Assembly: GCF_003259935.1 (NCBI RefSeq)
Contig: NZ_QLMH01000007.1
Location: forward strand, 96,513-160,512
Origin: Paranoxybacillus vitaminiphilus
GTDB lineage: Bacteria; Bacillota; Bacilli; Bacillales; Anoxybacillaceae
Direction: 5' to 3'
Length of the DNA: 64,000 nucleotides
Shown here: positions 8,909 to 18,433 of the stretch, one piece after another
Position numbering within the stretch: the stretch's first letter is position 1
How the letters are laid out: every line of letters begins with the position of its first letter
The notes under the pieces: model-generated
Told to the model about the DNA's origin: nothing
The model's database searches: none
What the model saw: the letters and a program-made list of their open reading frames with translations, nothing else
Position numbers and translations under genes: made by a program

Positions 8909-9772
8909 TTATTTTTCAATATATTCGAATAAGAAGGATTGCCCGTTTCGGTAAAAGCGCGGGTCGTAGATGCCGAGTTTTTTATTGTCGTCGATGATGA
9001 CGACAAACGGTGCCCATTCGTACAATGTTTTGGCTTCAGGACGTTTTTTAAACAATGTGTCTAAATCAGCATTTTCGCTTGAATGTAATGTGTATTTTCG
9101 CTCTGCTTTTCCAAATAATGAGTCGCTAATAATATGAACAGTCTCTCCATTCTTGCCGATTACATTAAAATGCCAAGGGAGAAAATTAGCTGATAGTGTC
9201 AGCTGATCATATTGTTTACTGTATTGCTGATAAAGCATATAACCTTGCCCGGATTGAATGAAAAAATGAACAGCAATAAATCCCCATACTAATCGATACA
9301 GTTGGTGTCTTGGATAACGCCAACGTTTCCGCATGAAGAAAGCAGTGAAAATGATAAACCAAATGACAAAATCAATAATCGGAATCGTTCCAAACGTAAT
9401 TCGTTTTTGTGAAAAAGGTTCAAAGTAACCTGTTCCCCAAGCGTTAAACAAATCGCTTGTACTATGAATAAAGACAGCCAAAAGGGCAAGGAAAAAAAGC
9501 CGCCAGCTTTTCACTTTAAATAAAATCATCGACAGCGCCATAAATAAAAACGCCCACAGCGGCATCATAAAAAGAGAATGAGTAATACCCCGATGCCACA
9601 TTTGATACATTCCTTCACTGTCCCACAATTGCGAAATGACATCGATATCAGGAATTTGGCTTGCACCGATGGCTGTAAAAAGCGTGGCCTGTCTCATCTT
9701 CTTTGACATCTCCCGCTTGTCAACGGCTCCGTATAAAGTGAAACCAAACAGGGTATGTGTAATCGTGTCCAA
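8909..9772 (-). CDS. Membrane-bound metal-dependent hydrolase (DUF457, YfhP-like)
   Basis: The start is most likely TTG 9772, seven bases after GGAGGA, giving the family-typical beginning MDTITHTLFGF and 287 residues; the ATG 15 bases upstream lies on the ribosome site. Motifs THTLFG, DIDV, HRGITHS and HSTSDLFNAWG are the His/Asp positions of the YdjM/DUF457 family. There are four or five membrane spans, then a soluble C-terminal domain of about 110 residues. The substrate is unknown. It follows acyP closely. Confidence 0.8.
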   Translation of the reverse strand: MDTITHTLFGFTLYGAVDKREMSKKMRQATLFTAIGASQIPDIDVISQLWDSEGMYQMWHRGITHSLFMMPLWAFLFMALSMILFKVKSWRLFFLALLAVFIHSTSDLFNAWGTGYFEPFSQKRITFGTIPIIDFVIWFIIFTAFFMRKRWRYPRHQLYRLVWGFIAVHFFIQSGQGYMLYQQYSKQYDQLTLSANFLPWHFNVIGKNGETVHIISDSLFGKAERKYTLHSSENADLDTLFKKRPEAKTLYEWAPFVVIIDDNKKLGIYDPRFYRNGQSFLFEYIEK

Positions 9773-9786
9773 TGCATATTCCTCCA

Positions 9787-10059
9787 TTAATAGATAATTC
9801 GGTATGTTTTTTCGTTAGAGATTGGCTCGATATCTGTCGTTTCCAGTTTTGTCACTTTGGCAAAAGGGGGGCCTTCGCTTATTTTTTCGATAAATGATTG
9901 GACCGCTTCTTCTTCCCCTTGTACTTCTAATTCCACTGTTCCGTCGTTATTATTTTTTACCCAGCCGGTTAGCTGCTGCTTCAGAGCTTCATAGTGTGTA
10001 TAGTAACGAAAGCCGACCCCTTGAACGCGGCCGTAAACGATGGCGTGCAGCCGTTTCAT
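9787..10059 (-). CDS. acyP: Acylphosphatase
   Basis: 90 residues. The active-site loop GRVQGVGFRYYT carries the catalytic Arg, and the catalytic Asn lies in GWVKNNNDGTVELEVQG. It hydrolyses acyl phosphates such as 1,3-bisphosphoglycerate and acetyl phosphate. ATG with GGAGGG upstream. Confidence 0.95.
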   Translation of the reverse strand: MKRLHAIVYGRVQGVGFRYYTHYEALKQQLTGWVKNNNDGTVELEVQGEEEAVQSFIEKISEGPPFAKVTKLETTDIEPISNEKTYRIIY

Positions 10060-10166
10060 AGCGGTTCCCTCCTTTGTATTTCCTTAGAAAAATCATACAA
10101 CAGCCCAAGCTTTTTTGCATACGTTGAATATGTGAAACATTATTTGCATTATACGGAGGGAAAACA

Positions 10167-10925
10167 ATGCATCATCATGAAGACATAGAGAAATATGCCC
10201 GAAAAGCCGCGATGTATGATTTATTAGCCTGTTATTACAAGTATACAGAGCCAAATAAACATATGATGTATTATCAAAAGCATTATGAATATATGAAAAA
10301 ACTAGCTGCTGCCGAACAAGTTCGCGAGCAGGAAGAAACGGCAAATGTGGCAATGGTTCGCGTATTCCACGTTTCGCCAAATGCGCCGGCAGTCGATGTG
10401 TATGTAAATGGGAAAAAAGTATTACAGGGGCTAAAATATAAGCAAATAAGCAAATATTTAAAAGTTCCAACAGGACAACACCGCATCGATATTCATCCAT
10501 CAGGGCAGACAACTTCCCCAATGTTGAGTGAAATGGTTTATATTTTGCCAAGTTTGCGCTATACGATTGCTGCGATTGGAAATGCAAACAATTTGCAGCT
10601 GCTTCCGTTTTTTGATAATCCATATGTATCGTATGGCGAAACAAAAGTACGCTTTGTGCATTTATCACCTAATGCGCCAGCTGTCGATATTGCGGTGAAA
10701 GACGGCAATGTATTATTTAAAAATGTACGTTATAAAGAAGTTTCTGACTACATGAAAGTTTCTGCTAATCAAAAATTAGGCTTAGAGATGCGCGTTTCTG
10801 AAACAGACAATGTCGTGTTAACAGTGCCAAACGTACGTTTAGATTCGAATAAGTCATACACGATTGCGGCAGTAGAATCTGTTAAGGACACTTTTTCATT
10901 AGAAGTGATATTAATTGAGGAATAA
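10167..10925 (+). CDS. DUF4397 two-repeat protein
   Basis: 252 residues. The N-terminal 55 residues are helical and rich in His/Tyr/Lys. Two DUF4397 beta domains follow, marked by RVFHVSPNAPAVDVYVNG (about 65) and RVRFVHLSPNAPAVDIAVKDG-like sequence (about 160). There is no signal peptide, which is odd for a fold often found on surface proteins. Function is unknown. GGAGGG ribosome site. It is convergent with sirB. Confidence 0.8.
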   Translation: MHHHEDIEKYARKAAMYDLLACYYKYTEPNKHMMYYQKHYEYMKKLAAAEQVREQEETANVAMVRVFHVSPNAPAVDVYVNGKKVLQGLKYKQISKYLKVPTGQHRIDIHPSGQTTSPMLSEMVYILPSLRYTIAAIGNANNLQLLPFFDNPYVSYGETKVRFVHLSPNAPAVDIAVKDGNVLFKNVRYKEVSDYMKVSANQKLGLEMRVSETDNVVLTVPNVRLDSNKSYTIAAVESVKDTFSLEVILIEE

Positions 10926-10930
10926 TAGAA

Positions 10931-10974
10931 AAAAGCTGACCCGAAAAAATGTCAGACATGTTGGGTCAGCTTTT
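10931..10974. terminator. Short GCTGACCC hairpin overlapping the end of sirB
   Basis: AAAAGCTGACCC and GGGTCAGCTTTT form a perfect 12-bp stem around a 20-base loop containing GTCAGACATG. This is a minimal member of the GGCTGACCC repeat family. It ends both DUF4397 and sirB transcripts, and the last codons and stop of sirB lie inside it. Confidence 0.9.
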
Positions 10975-11719
10975 CTTTGTATGGGCTGGATACTAATTCA
11001 TTCACGCGCTCGTACAATACTTCTTGAAGAAGAGGATGGTAACCTAAATAGTTGCATAAAATAAATTGCTTGTCAGATGCAGAAAGATTTTTCAGCTTTT
11101 TTTTCAATTTTTCCATTAAAACACCGGTAAACAGCAAGTAAGGAACGACAAAAATTTTCTTGTACTCAGAGTGGAGGGCATGATGCAGACCTTCTTCCAA
11201 TGCCGGATGAGCGGCTGCAAGAAAACAGATCTCCACACGCGAAAGGCGTATTTTTTCTTGAAGAAGGCGGGCGATTTTTTGCAAATCCCTTTTTATATCT
11301 GGATCGCTGCTGCCGCGTCCAACAAGAAGCACCATTGTATCGTCATCGAGCGGAACGGATGGTTCAGCGATTCGTTCGATTAAAATTTGCACCATTTTTT
11401 CATGTACTCCGAATGGCCCGCCTATGACAATGTTTATATGAGGATAGCGCTGTTTTGCTTTGGCAATTTCTTCAGGAATATCGTGCTTTACATGTCCCGC
11501 TGCCAAAAGCAGAACAGGGATAACGGCGATGCTTGTTGCTCCTTTGTTCACACATGTGTCGATTCCTTTTGCAATATCTGGTTCCGCAAGCTCAATAAAA
11601 CAAATTTCTTGGATGGGAACATCGATTTTTTTCTTACAGCGTTCCACAAATGCGACAGCTTCCTGGCATGCTTTTGCGATGCGGCTTCCATGACAAATAT
11701 ATAAAATTGCTTGCATCAT
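10952..11719 (-). CDS. sirB: Sirohydrochlorin ferrochelatase
   Basis: 255 residues of the CbiX/SirB chelatase fold. YICHGSR carries the N-terminal metal-binding His; VIPVLLLAAGHVKHDIP and VLLVGRGSSDPD are typical of the duplicated fold. It inserts iron into sirohydrochlorin to complete siroheme, the cofactor of the sulfite reductase encoded three genes upstream in the operon. The final residues LTQHV and stop are encoded by the arm of a palindromic repeat, so the native C-terminus may have been replaced. Confidence 0.9.
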   Translation of the reverse strand: MMQAILYICHGSRIAKACQEAVAFVERCKKKIDVPIQEICFIELAEPDIAKGIDTCVNKGATSIAVIPVLLLAAGHVKHDIPEEIAKAKQRYPHINIVIGGPFGVHEKMVQILIERIAEPSVPLDDDTMVLLVGRGSSDPDIKRDLQKIARLLQEKIRLSRVEICFLAAAHPALEEGLHHALHSEYKKIFVVPYLLFTGVLMEKLKKKLKNLSASDKQFILCNYLGYHPLLQEVLYERVNELVSSPYKEKLTQHV

Positions 11720-11727
11720 CCACCTCG

Positions 11728-12504
11728 TTAAAACGCTTCATTGACCAGTGGTTGTTGTAACATTGCCCGTTCGAACCAGTTGATTTTATCGCGCAATGTG
11801 ACCACTTCGCCGATGATAATCATGCTCGGATTTTCAATACGGTGTTGTTTGACAGCTTCTAAAATCGTTCCAAGTGTAGCTGTTACCGTTTTTTGTTCCA
11901 ATAATGTTCCCCACTGTACGATCGCCACAGGGGTATGAGGTGATTTTCCGTGTTTCAGCAGTTGTTCGCGAATGTATGGAAGATTGCTGATTCCCATATA
12001 AATGGCCAACGTATCGATTCCTTTGGCAAGGTTTTCCCATTTAATATCTTCGTTGCTTCCTTTTTGCTTATGGCCGGTAATGAAGGCCACGCTTGAGCTG
12101 AAATCGCGATGGGTAACAGGGATGCCGGCGTAAGCGGCAGCAGCGATGCCTGATGTAATGCCTGGAACAATTTCAAATTCAATGTTATGCTTGGCAAGCG
12201 CTTCTGCTTCTTCGCCTCCTCTGCCGAATACGAACGGATCACCGCCTTTTAATCGTACGACTGTTTTTCCTTTTTTGGCGAGTTTAATTAAAAAAGAATT
12301 AATCGTTTCTTGCTTCATTGTATGGTAGTTTGGCAGTTTACCGCAGTAAATTAAATCGGCCTCTGGTTTCGCATACGAGAGCAATTGCTCGTTAATCAAC
12401 CGATCATACAAAATCACATCTGCTTCTTGAATGCAGCGCAATCCTTTCATCGTGATTAATTCAGGATCACCGGGGCCTGCACCAACTAAGTATACCTTTC
12501 CCAT
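11728..12504 (-). CDS. sumT: Uroporphyrinogen-III C-methyltransferase
   Basis: 258 residues of the tetrapyrrole methylase fold. VYLVGAGPGDPELITMKG at the N-terminus and VRLKGGDPFVFGRGGEEAEAL in the middle are diagnostic of SumT/CobA; PGITSGIAAAAYAGIPVTHR follows. It adds two methyl groups from SAM to make precorrin-2. It is fourth-step support for sulfite reduction in this operon (B. subtilis YlnD). The gap to sirB is 8 bases. Confidence 0.95.
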   Translation of the reverse strand: MGKVYLVGAGPGDPELITMKGLRCIQEADVILYDRLINEQLLSYAKPEADLIYCGKLPNYHTMKQETINSFLIKLAKKGKTVVRLKGGDPFVFGRGGEEAEALAKHNIEFEIVPGITSGIAAAAYAGIPVTHRDFSSSVAFITGHKQKGSNEDIKWENLAKGIDTLAIYMGISNLPYIREQLLKHGKSPHTPVAIVQWGTLLEQKTVTATLGTILEAVKQHRIENPSMIIIGEVVTLRDKINWFERAMLQQPLVNEAF

Positions 12505-12530
12505 CTTTATTCAGCCCTTTCTTCATTCAA

Positions 12531-12743
12531 TTAGCGGGTGGGTTCATAATAGACAACGAACCCACCGCCGCGGCGAATCGGTTTTTTTTCATGAAGTGAA
12601 ATATCGATAAACTCAGGAATTTTTAAAAAATGTTTTTCCAGTTCAACTTCGACGAGACGAAATGCTTGTTCATCGTCTTTTGCGGCGATAATGACGTGAA
12701 TGATCCCATCTTTTGTTGTTACTTCAAAGCGGTATAGACTCAT
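12531..12743 (-). CDS. DUF3906 small protein
   Basis: About 70 residues from ATG 12743 after AAAGGTG (the upstream TTG frame start has no site). A small alpha/beta protein: LYRFEVTTKDGIIHVIIAAKDDEQAF, then RRGGGFVVYYEPTR. Function is unknown. It is embedded between the siroheme reductase and sumT, and overlaps the end of neither by more than a few bases. A role in sulfite reduction or siroheme handling is inferred from position only. Confidence 0.75.
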   Translation of the reverse strand: MSLYRFEVTTKDGIIHVIIAAKDDEQAFRLVEVELEKHFLKIPEFIDISLHEKKPIRRGGGFVVYYEPTR

Positions 12744-12753
12744 GACTTCACCT

Positions 12754-14379
12754 TTAAGCAACAGTGTTTAATTGGTTCAAAATATTGTCCAGTTTTGTTT
12801 GCAATTGTTCAAGGCCGATGCGGTTCACATATTCGAGAAATGTTTCGCCCGGTTGTTTTGTCTCTTTAAAATAGGTGAGAAGATTTAGAAGAACTTCATG
12901 AAGCTGCTCTGCATCGATTTTTCCTTTTAATTTTTCGTTGAATTTGCCCCCGTTGCGCAACGTGCCGCCGACGTAAATTTCAAACGCTTCGACCATTCCT
13001 TTGTCTTTCGTTTTCATTTTGATTCCTTGTAAGCCGATGTCACCGATTTGCCGCTGACCGCATGAATTCGGACAGCCGACCATATGGATGCGGACTGGAA
13101 CATCAATTTCGAGATGGTCATCAAGGTATTCGGCAATGCGGCGCATCCGTTCTTTTGTTTCGACAAGCGCCAAGTTGCAAAATTGTGTGCCTGTGCAAGA
13201 AACGGAATAGCCAATAAACGTTTTTGGACGAATGGTAATCCGCTCGAATACTTTTTCTTGCAGGACAGCATCCACATGCTCATCACGTACATTTGGAATA
13301 ATTAAATTTTGCGAATTGCATAGACGCACTTCACCGTTACCGTATTGTTTGGCTACTCTCGCAATTTCAAATACTTCATCGGCATTTAGACGGCCAACCG
13401 GTACGTTAAAGCCAATATAGTTCAGCCCGGGCTGTTTTTGTGGATGAACGCCGTATAAGTAGCCCGCATTCCAGCCTTTTTGCACATCTTCTCCTTTAGA
13501 TGGGAGCGGACCTGTCAGTTCGAGCAATTTTTCTTTAAATTTTTCAACGCCCCAGTCAGCAACAAGAAACTTTAAGCGGGCGCGGTGGCGTTTTTCGCGA
13601 TAACCGTAATCGCGGAAAATAGTCGTTATCGCAATCGCGACGTCTTTAACTTGCTCCGGTTTGACGAATATATCTAATGTTTGCGCAAGATAAGGAGCCG
13701 ATGATAAACCGCCGCCTACTTTTACATGAAATCCAACCGTTTCTACGCCATCAATTACTTTTTTTGCCGGTGTAAAAGAGAGGCAATGAATTTCGGCGTT
13801 TGTTACGTTGTAAACATTGGCGCTGATCGACATTTTATATTTTCTCGGTAAGTTTGAAAAATCTTCGTTATGCTGGAAAAATTCATATACTTCACGAACA
13901 ATGTCTGTTGTATCAACCAGTTCATGCGGATCGATTCCTGAAAGCGGATTGCCGACAATGTTGCGCGTAATGTCGCCGCAGGCACCGGCAGTGGACAATC
14001 CTACCCGCTTTAAGCGGTCAAAAATATCCGGAATTTGCTCGATTTCAAGCCAGTGGAATTGAACAGCTTGACGGGTCGTAATATCAAACAGGCCGCGGCC
14101 GTAATCGCGGGCAATGCCGGCTAATGTTTCGAGCTGTTCATTATTTAAAATGCCGGACGGCACGCAGACGCGCATCATGAAGTAGCCCGCTTCTTTTGGT
14201 TTTTGCAAATAAAGCCCTGCCCATTTAAACAAATCCCATTCCTCTTGAGGAATCGAAGCAAAACCGTGTTTTGCATAGTGAGGAATATCTTCAAAAATTT
14301 TCAATCCATCTTTTTGTAGCTTTTTCAATTCAGTTTTGTTTAAGTTCGGATTGTTCGCCCATATTTTTTCGTACGCCAT
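12754..14379 (-). CDS. Siroheme-dependent sulfite (or nitrite) reductase, ferredoxin type
   Basis: 541 residues with the duplicated NIR/SIR fold. The siroheme-[4Fe-4S] ligands are CTGTQFC and, about 38 residues later, CPNSC. The first half has RDYGRGLFDITTRQAVQFHW and AGACGDITRNIVG. It reduces sulfite to sulfide with six electrons, probably from ferredoxin. B. subtilis instead uses CysJI encoded elsewhere. The operon with APS/PAPS enzymes argues for sulfite as substrate; sequence alone does not exclude nitrite. AAGGAGG precedes ATG. Confidence 0.85.
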   Translation of the reverse strand: MAYEKIWANNPNLNKTELKKLQKDGLKIFEDIPHYAKHGFASIPQEEWDLFKWAGLYLQKPKEAGYFMMRVCVPSGILNNEQLETLAGIARDYGRGLFDITTRQAVQFHWLEIEQIPDIFDRLKRVGLSTAGACGDITRNIVGNPLSGIDPHELVDTTDIVREVYEFFQHNEDFSNLPRKYKMSISANVYNVTNAEIHCLSFTPAKKVIDGVETVGFHVKVGGGLSSAPYLAQTLDIFVKPEQVKDVAIAITTIFRDYGYREKRHRARLKFLVADWGVEKFKEKLLELTGPLPSKGEDVQKGWNAGYLYGVHPQKQPGLNYIGFNVPVGRLNADEVFEIARVAKQYGNGEVRLCNSQNLIIPNVRDEHVDAVLQEKVFERITIRPKTFIGYSVSCTGTQFCNLALVETKERMRRIAEYLDDHLEIDVPVRIHMVGCPNSCGQRQIGDIGLQGIKMKTKDKGMVEAFEIYVGGTLRNGGKFNEKLKGKIDAEQLHEVLLNLLTYFKETKQPGETFLEYVNRIGLEQLQTKLDNILNQLNTVA

Positions 14380-14393
14380 TTACATCTTCCTCC

Positions 14394-14990
14394 TTAATGA
14401 ATAAAATGTCGAGAATACAAGTACGAAATAACTTGATTGACACATTCTTCAACCGAGTGAAGATGTGTTTCAATCGTCAACTCTGGCGACACCGGTTCTT
14501 CATATGGTGAATCGATGCCGGTAAAATCGCGAATTTCCCCGTTTCTCGCCTTTTTGTAAAGCCCTTTTGGGTCGCGTTTTTCACATTCGTTAAGCGGACA
14601 TTTGACGTAAATTTCAATAAACTCATCATCTTCCACAAGCTGGCGGACAAGCTGGCGATCTTGGGCAAAAGGGGAAATGAACGCCGTTAAGACAAACTGT
14701 CCGCTATCAACAAATAATTTGGCAACTTCTCCGATGCGGCGAATGTTTTCGGTACGGTCTTCAGGGGAAAAGCCTAAGTCTTTGTTTAAGCCGTGCCGAA
14801 TGTTATCTCCATCTAGGACATAATTTTGGATCCCCAATTCAAACAGCCTTTTGGAAACCGCATTAGCAATGGTTGATTTACCTGATCCGGAAAGGCCGGT
14901 AAACCATAAAATACAGCTATGATGACCGTTTCGTTTGCGGCGCTGTTCTTTTGTAATGGCGGTGTGGTGCCACGTAAGGTTTTTACTCAA
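14394..14990 (-). CDS. cysC: Adenylylsulfate (APS) kinase
   Basis: 198 residues, P-loop kinase. Walker A is GLSGSGKST near residue 34; [20 protein letters not shown] and FISPFAQDR are APS-kinase motifs. It phosphorylates APS to PAPS for CysH. The start is TTG 14990, seven bases after GGGAGGA; no ATG in frame is suitable. Confidence 0.95.
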   Translation of the reverse strand: MSKNLTWHHTAITKEQRRKRNGHHSCILWFTGLSGSGKSTIANAVSKRLFELGIQNYVLDGDNIRHGLNKDLGFSPEDRTENIRRIGEVAKLFVDSGQFVLTAFISPFAQDRQLVRQLVEDDEFIEIYVKCPLNECEKRDPKGLYKKARNGEIRDFTGIDSPYEEPVSPELTIETHLHSVEECVNQVISYLYSRHFIH

Positions 14991-15004
14991 TCCATCTTCC
15001 TCCC

Positions 15005-16162
15005 TTAATTGCTTGAACTTGAGAATGCTTCCTGTTTCATGCCTTTAATTAAGACTTGCACGACTTCAGGACGGCTGAACGTGCTCGGCGGAACTTCGCC
15101 GTTTCGCAACATTTCCCGCACTTTTGTGCCAGATAGTACGACATGATATTTTTGATCATGCGGGCACGTTTTTGTTGATGCCATTCCTTCACATTTCGTA
15201 CAGTAAAAGCTATGTTCAAAGAAAAGTGGGGTAATTCCAAGTTCTTCTTGTGTAAAATTCAAGAAAATTTTTTGCGCATCGTACGTGCCGTAATAGTTGC
15301 CGACACCGGCATGATCACGGCCAACAATAAAATGGGTGCAGCCAAAATTTTTGCGTACAATCGCATGGAAAATCGCTTCACGCGGACCGGCATAGCGCAT
15401 CGCCGCTTGAAACACCCCGAGAAAGACGCGGTCTTTCGGATAATAGTTTTCTAACAATACTTGATAGCTTTCCATCCGGATGTCTGCCGGAATGTCGTCT
15501 TCTTTTGTTTCGCCGACTAAAGGGTTTAAAAATAGACCATCGACAATTTCAAGCGCACATTTTTGAATATATTCATGAGCGCGGTGGACGGGATTTCTTG
15601 TTTGGAAGCCGACAACGGTATCCCATCCTCGTTCGGCAAAAAGTTTTCTCGTTTCAGCCGGATCGAAGTAAAATGGCGCGAAACGTCCTTTATCAGTGCG
15701 CTTTACTAGAGTAATCGGTCCGCCGACATATAGATTTGGCTTCGTAAATAATTTTTTGACACCAGGATGATTTATGTCATCTGTTCGGTAGACGAGGAGA
15801 GCTTCCTTCGTTTTATCAGGTTCGTATATTTCTTGAATTTCAAGAACTCCGTAAACCTCCCCGGCATGAACAAGTTTAACGGTTTCACCGATCGTTAACT
15901 GTGACGCTTTTTCTTTCGTCACTGCTAGTGTAATAGGAATGCTCCAAACGGTACGATCTCTTAGTCGCATTGTTTCAACAACTGATTCGTAGTCTTCTTT
16001 TCCTAAGAAGCCGGTTAGCGGGCTGTATCCTCCAATTCCAATGAGTTCAAGGTCGCTTAGCTCTGCTTTGCTTAATTCAATTTCTTTTTCAATTGGCGAG
16101 ATTGGATAATCAGGATTCCAACGGTTTATTAAACTTCCGCCATGAGGGATGCTTAAGCTCAT
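15005..16162 (-). CDS. sat: Sulfate adenylyltransferase
   Basis: 385 residues. Catalytic [12 protein letters not shown] (HXXH), GRDHAGVG and a zinc-binding [13 protein letters not shown] are visible. It makes APS from sulfate and ATP. ATG 16162 lies eight bases after AAGGAGG; the TTG one codon earlier is the alternative. The next gene, cysC, starts 14 bases downstream. Confidence 0.95.
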   Translation of the reverse strand: MSLSIPHGGSLINRWNPDYPISPIEKEIELSKAELSDLELIGIGGYSPLTGFLGKEDYESVVETMRLRDRTVWSIPITLAVTKEKASQLTIGETVKLVHAGEVYGVLEIQEIYEPDKTKEALLVYRTDDINHPGVKKLFTKPNLYVGGPITLVKRTDKGRFAPFYFDPAETRKLFAERGWDTVVGFQTRNPVHRAHEYIQKCALEIVDGLFLNPLVGETKEDDIPADIRMESYQVLLENYYPKDRVFLGVFQAAMRYAGPREAIFHAIVRKNFGCTHFIVGRDHAGVGNYYGTYDAQKIFLNFTQEELGITPLFFEHSFYCTKCEGMASTKTCPHDQKYHVVLSGTKVREMLRNGEVPPSTFSRPEVVQVLIKGMKQEAFSSSSN

Positions 16163-16224
16163 CAATAAAACCTCCTTAGTATAATATATATAAATAATTC
16201 GTATTGGTTAACTATCCTTTATGG

Positions 16225-17298
16225 CTAAATACCGCCGCCGTTTTCATGTAAAGAGCGTTTCTCTTCCGTAATCGTTTTTTTGAGGCTTAATGTACCGATT
16301 GTGGCCAAGCAGACGCTAATAATGGCAATAACCGTATAAATATCGCTATCTAGCAGCCATTTCACTAGACTGTAAGAAATGACAAGAGAAAAGACAGGTG
16401 AGACAAGCCAAACTTTTAACAGTTGAATGACAATTCGTTTTTGCCAAACGTAAAAACCGCTTTTCGCTGTGCCAATGCCGATAATGGCCGAAGTGGTAAT
16501 TTGCGTTAACGGCACAGGAAGACCAAAAATGGATGAGATAATGACAAGAAGCGCTCCCGTGCCCGAAATGGCACACCCTTCAAACGGAGAAAATCTTGTA
16601 ATCTTTTTTCCGTTTGTTTCAAGCACCCGGTATCCCAGCAATAATGCTCCGAAGGCGACAAACAGCCCGCCAATGATCGTTCCTTTTGTCACGGAAATAA
16701 GTCCGGCACCGACAAGAGGGCCGATGGCGTTAGCCACGTTATTCATACCGGCGGAGAAGGCTTCAAAAAATCCAGTGACAACAAGAGCAATCATAAATGT
16801 TTTTCGCCATGCTCCTTGTTCGATGGAAGGATATTTTTTTTTAATAAGTAAAAACCATTTGCCAATAAAATAAGTACATGTAAAAGCGATGATTGGAATG
16901 ATAATCCAAATGGATACGATAAAAAGTAGCTTTTGAATATATAAAGTTTGATAAGCAATGCCGACACCGACAACAGCCCCTACGGTTATTTCGCTTGTTG
17001 AAAGCGGAATTCCCATAATATTTGCAGCAAATAGAGAAATGGCGGCTGACGCTAAAATAATGATGACAATTTTCACTGTTAAAATGGATGAAGGGATAAT
17101 CCCTGAACCGATCGTTTTTATGACTTCGCCGCCGGCAAGGCTGCCTAAGAAGATGCCAATCGCACAGAGCAATAAGGCGATATATTTCTTTTTAATCGCA
17201 CCGGAACCGTAAGCGACGCCCATTGCCGCCGCTGCACCGCTTCCGCCAATGTTCATCGCAAAAAAGAGCGAGACGATAAAAGCGATTGTCACTAGCAT
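16225..17298 (-). CDS. cysP: PiT-family sulfate permease
   Basis: 357 residues with about 10-11 membrane spans. The two PiT repeats show FFAMNIGGSGAAAAMGVAYG and FSAGMNNVANAIGPLVGAG. In B. subtilis the orthologue CysP imports sulfate rather than phosphate, and its place between cysH and sat supports this. Start ATG 17298 has AAAGGAG upstream; the longer frame would overlap the end of cysH. Confidence 0.9.
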   Translation of the reverse strand: MLVTIAFIVSLFFAMNIGGSGAAAAMGVAYGSGAIKKKYIALLLCAIGIFLGSLAGGEVIKTIGSGIIPSSILTVKIVIIILASAAISLFAANIMGIPLSTSEITVGAVVGVGIAYQTLYIQKLLFIVSIWIIIPIIAFTCTYFIGKWFLLIKKKYPSIEQGAWRKTFMIALVVTGFFEAFSAGMNNVANAIGPLVGAGLISVTKGTIIGGLFVAFGALLLGYRVLETNGKKITRFSPFEGCAISGTGALLVIISSIFGLPVPLTQITTSAIIGIGTAKSGFYVWQKRIVIQLLKVWLVSPVFSLVISYSLVKWLLDSDIYTVIAIISVCLATIGTLSLKKTITEEKRSLHENGGGI

Positions 17299-17312
17299 GC
17301 ACGCCACTCCTT

Positions 17313-18017
17313 TTATGATTCGTGAAGGCCGCATTCCGTTTTCGCATGACCTACCCATCGCCCAGAACGTAAATTATTCAAGTCATAAGCAGGAGCCGTG
17401 CATGGTTTGCAACCGATACTTGGATATCCCATATCGTGAAGCTTGTTGTAAGGCAGGTTATGTTGATGAACATACCGCCAAATATCTTGCCATGTCCAAT
17501 AAATGAGCGGACAAATTTTAATCGATTGAAATTTATGATCTTGATTAATATATTCCGTATTTGCCCGCGTTGGTGACTGCTCCCGGCGCAGACCGGAAAT
17601 CCATGCCGACACGCCGGTCAGCACTTCACGAAGCGGAATAATTTTGCGCAGTTCACAGCATTTATTTGGGGTTGTTTTCCATAATTCATCCCCGAAAAGC
17701 GCTGCTTGTTCTTGAAGCGAAAGAGCCGGAGATTTCATAACGATACGCAGCGAAGGATATCTTTCTTTTACTTTTTCAATTGTTTCATATGTTTCCGGAA
17801 AATGCAGGTGAGTATCAAGAAAGATAATTTCGGCATCCGGCTTCACTTTAGAAATTAAGTCGATTAAAACAATTCCTTCCACCCCGAAACTGCATGCATA
17901 AACGATATCATTTTTATAATGGTCGTATGCCCATTTCAATACATCAAGAGCACCTTTTGTTTCGTTATTATTTGAAAAAATCGGTTTTTCCTGCTCCCAG
18001 TTGTGATAAGTAAGCAA
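17313..18017 (-). CDS. cysH: Phosphoadenylyl/adenylyl sulfate reductase
   Basis: 234 residues from TTG 18017, which lies seven bases after GGAGGGGG and gives LTYHNWEQ, matching B. subtilis CysH (233). The PP-loop-type YACSFGVEG binds the nucleotide. KCCELRK and GCKPC supply four cysteines of an Fe-S cluster as in APS-capable reductases, and the C-terminal KTECGLH holds the catalytic Cys. It releases sulfite from PAPS/APS using thioredoxin. A repeat element lies directly upstream, between it and yezD. Confidence 0.95.
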   Translation of the reverse strand: MLTYHNWEQEKPIFSNNNETKGALDVLKWAYDHYKNDIVYACSFGVEGIVLIDLISKVKPDAEIIFLDTHLHFPETYETIEKVKERYPSLRIVMKSPALSLQEQAALFGDELWKTTPNKCCELRKIIPLREVLTGVSAWISGLRREQSPTRANTEYINQDHKFQSIKICPLIYWTWQDIWRYVHQHNLPYNKLHDMGYPSIGCKPCTAPAYDLNNLRSGRWVGHAKTECGLHES

Positions 18018-18052
18018 ATGTTTTCCCCCTCCTTGGTTTTGAACAAAGAACA

Positions 18053-18190
18053 AGGCGGGGACTCACCCATAAGTGTCTGACCTCACGTACATTTCACAAT
18101 ATATAGTCATATAGTCCATTTATCTAATATGGTGTGCTATATATTGTGTTGTGGGGTCTGACACTTTAACTTTTAGGTCAGCCTCCGCCT
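18053..18190. repeat. Intergenic GGCTGACCC palindrome, copy 5 (forward, inside cys operon)
   Basis: Outer arms AGGCGG and CCGCCT enclose CACCCATAAGTGTCTGACCTCAC and GTGGGGTCTGACACTTTAAC. It sits between yezD and cysH, so the SAM-riboswitch transcript must pass through it. It could attenuate, process or stabilise the downstream message. Confidence 0.85.
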
Positions 18191-18212
18191 CTAGTTTGTC
18201 TAGTCAGCGTGC

Positions 18213-18359
18213 TTATTTTAATCTTACTTTCTCATTTTTCTCTAACTGAATCACTTTTCCATCTTGCACGACAAGTGTAATTGATCCAAATTTCAGAGAA
18301 TTGAGCATTTCTTTAATTGTTGCAAAAACTCTTTCAAGCTGCTGTTCGCCGTTGCCCAC
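18213..18359 (-). CDS. yezD: YezD-family small protein (DUF2292)
   Basis: 48 residues from GTG 18359, six bases after AAAGGGGGG; a longer ATG frame (to 18401) has no ribosome site. The C-terminal 30 residues SLKFGSITLVVQDGKVIQLEKNEKVRL are the YezD signature (given here in outline: FGSITLVVQDGK, VIQLEK). Function is unknown. It is first behind the SAM riboswitch and upstream of cysH, so it belongs to the sulfur regulon. Confidence 0.85.
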   Translation of the reverse strand: MGNGEQQLERVFATIKEMLNSLKFGSITLVVQDGKVIQLEKNEKVRLK

Positions 18360-18433
18360 AACAGTCCCCCCTTTTACAAATTCAAATCGAAAACTTTCCA
18401 TTTCGGAAAGACTGAAGAGGTAACGTATTTTAC

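Noticed and set aside
16469..16873. 134-residue plus-strand frame within cysP
   Set aside because: Antisense shadow of conserved PiT family coding sequence; no independent evidence.
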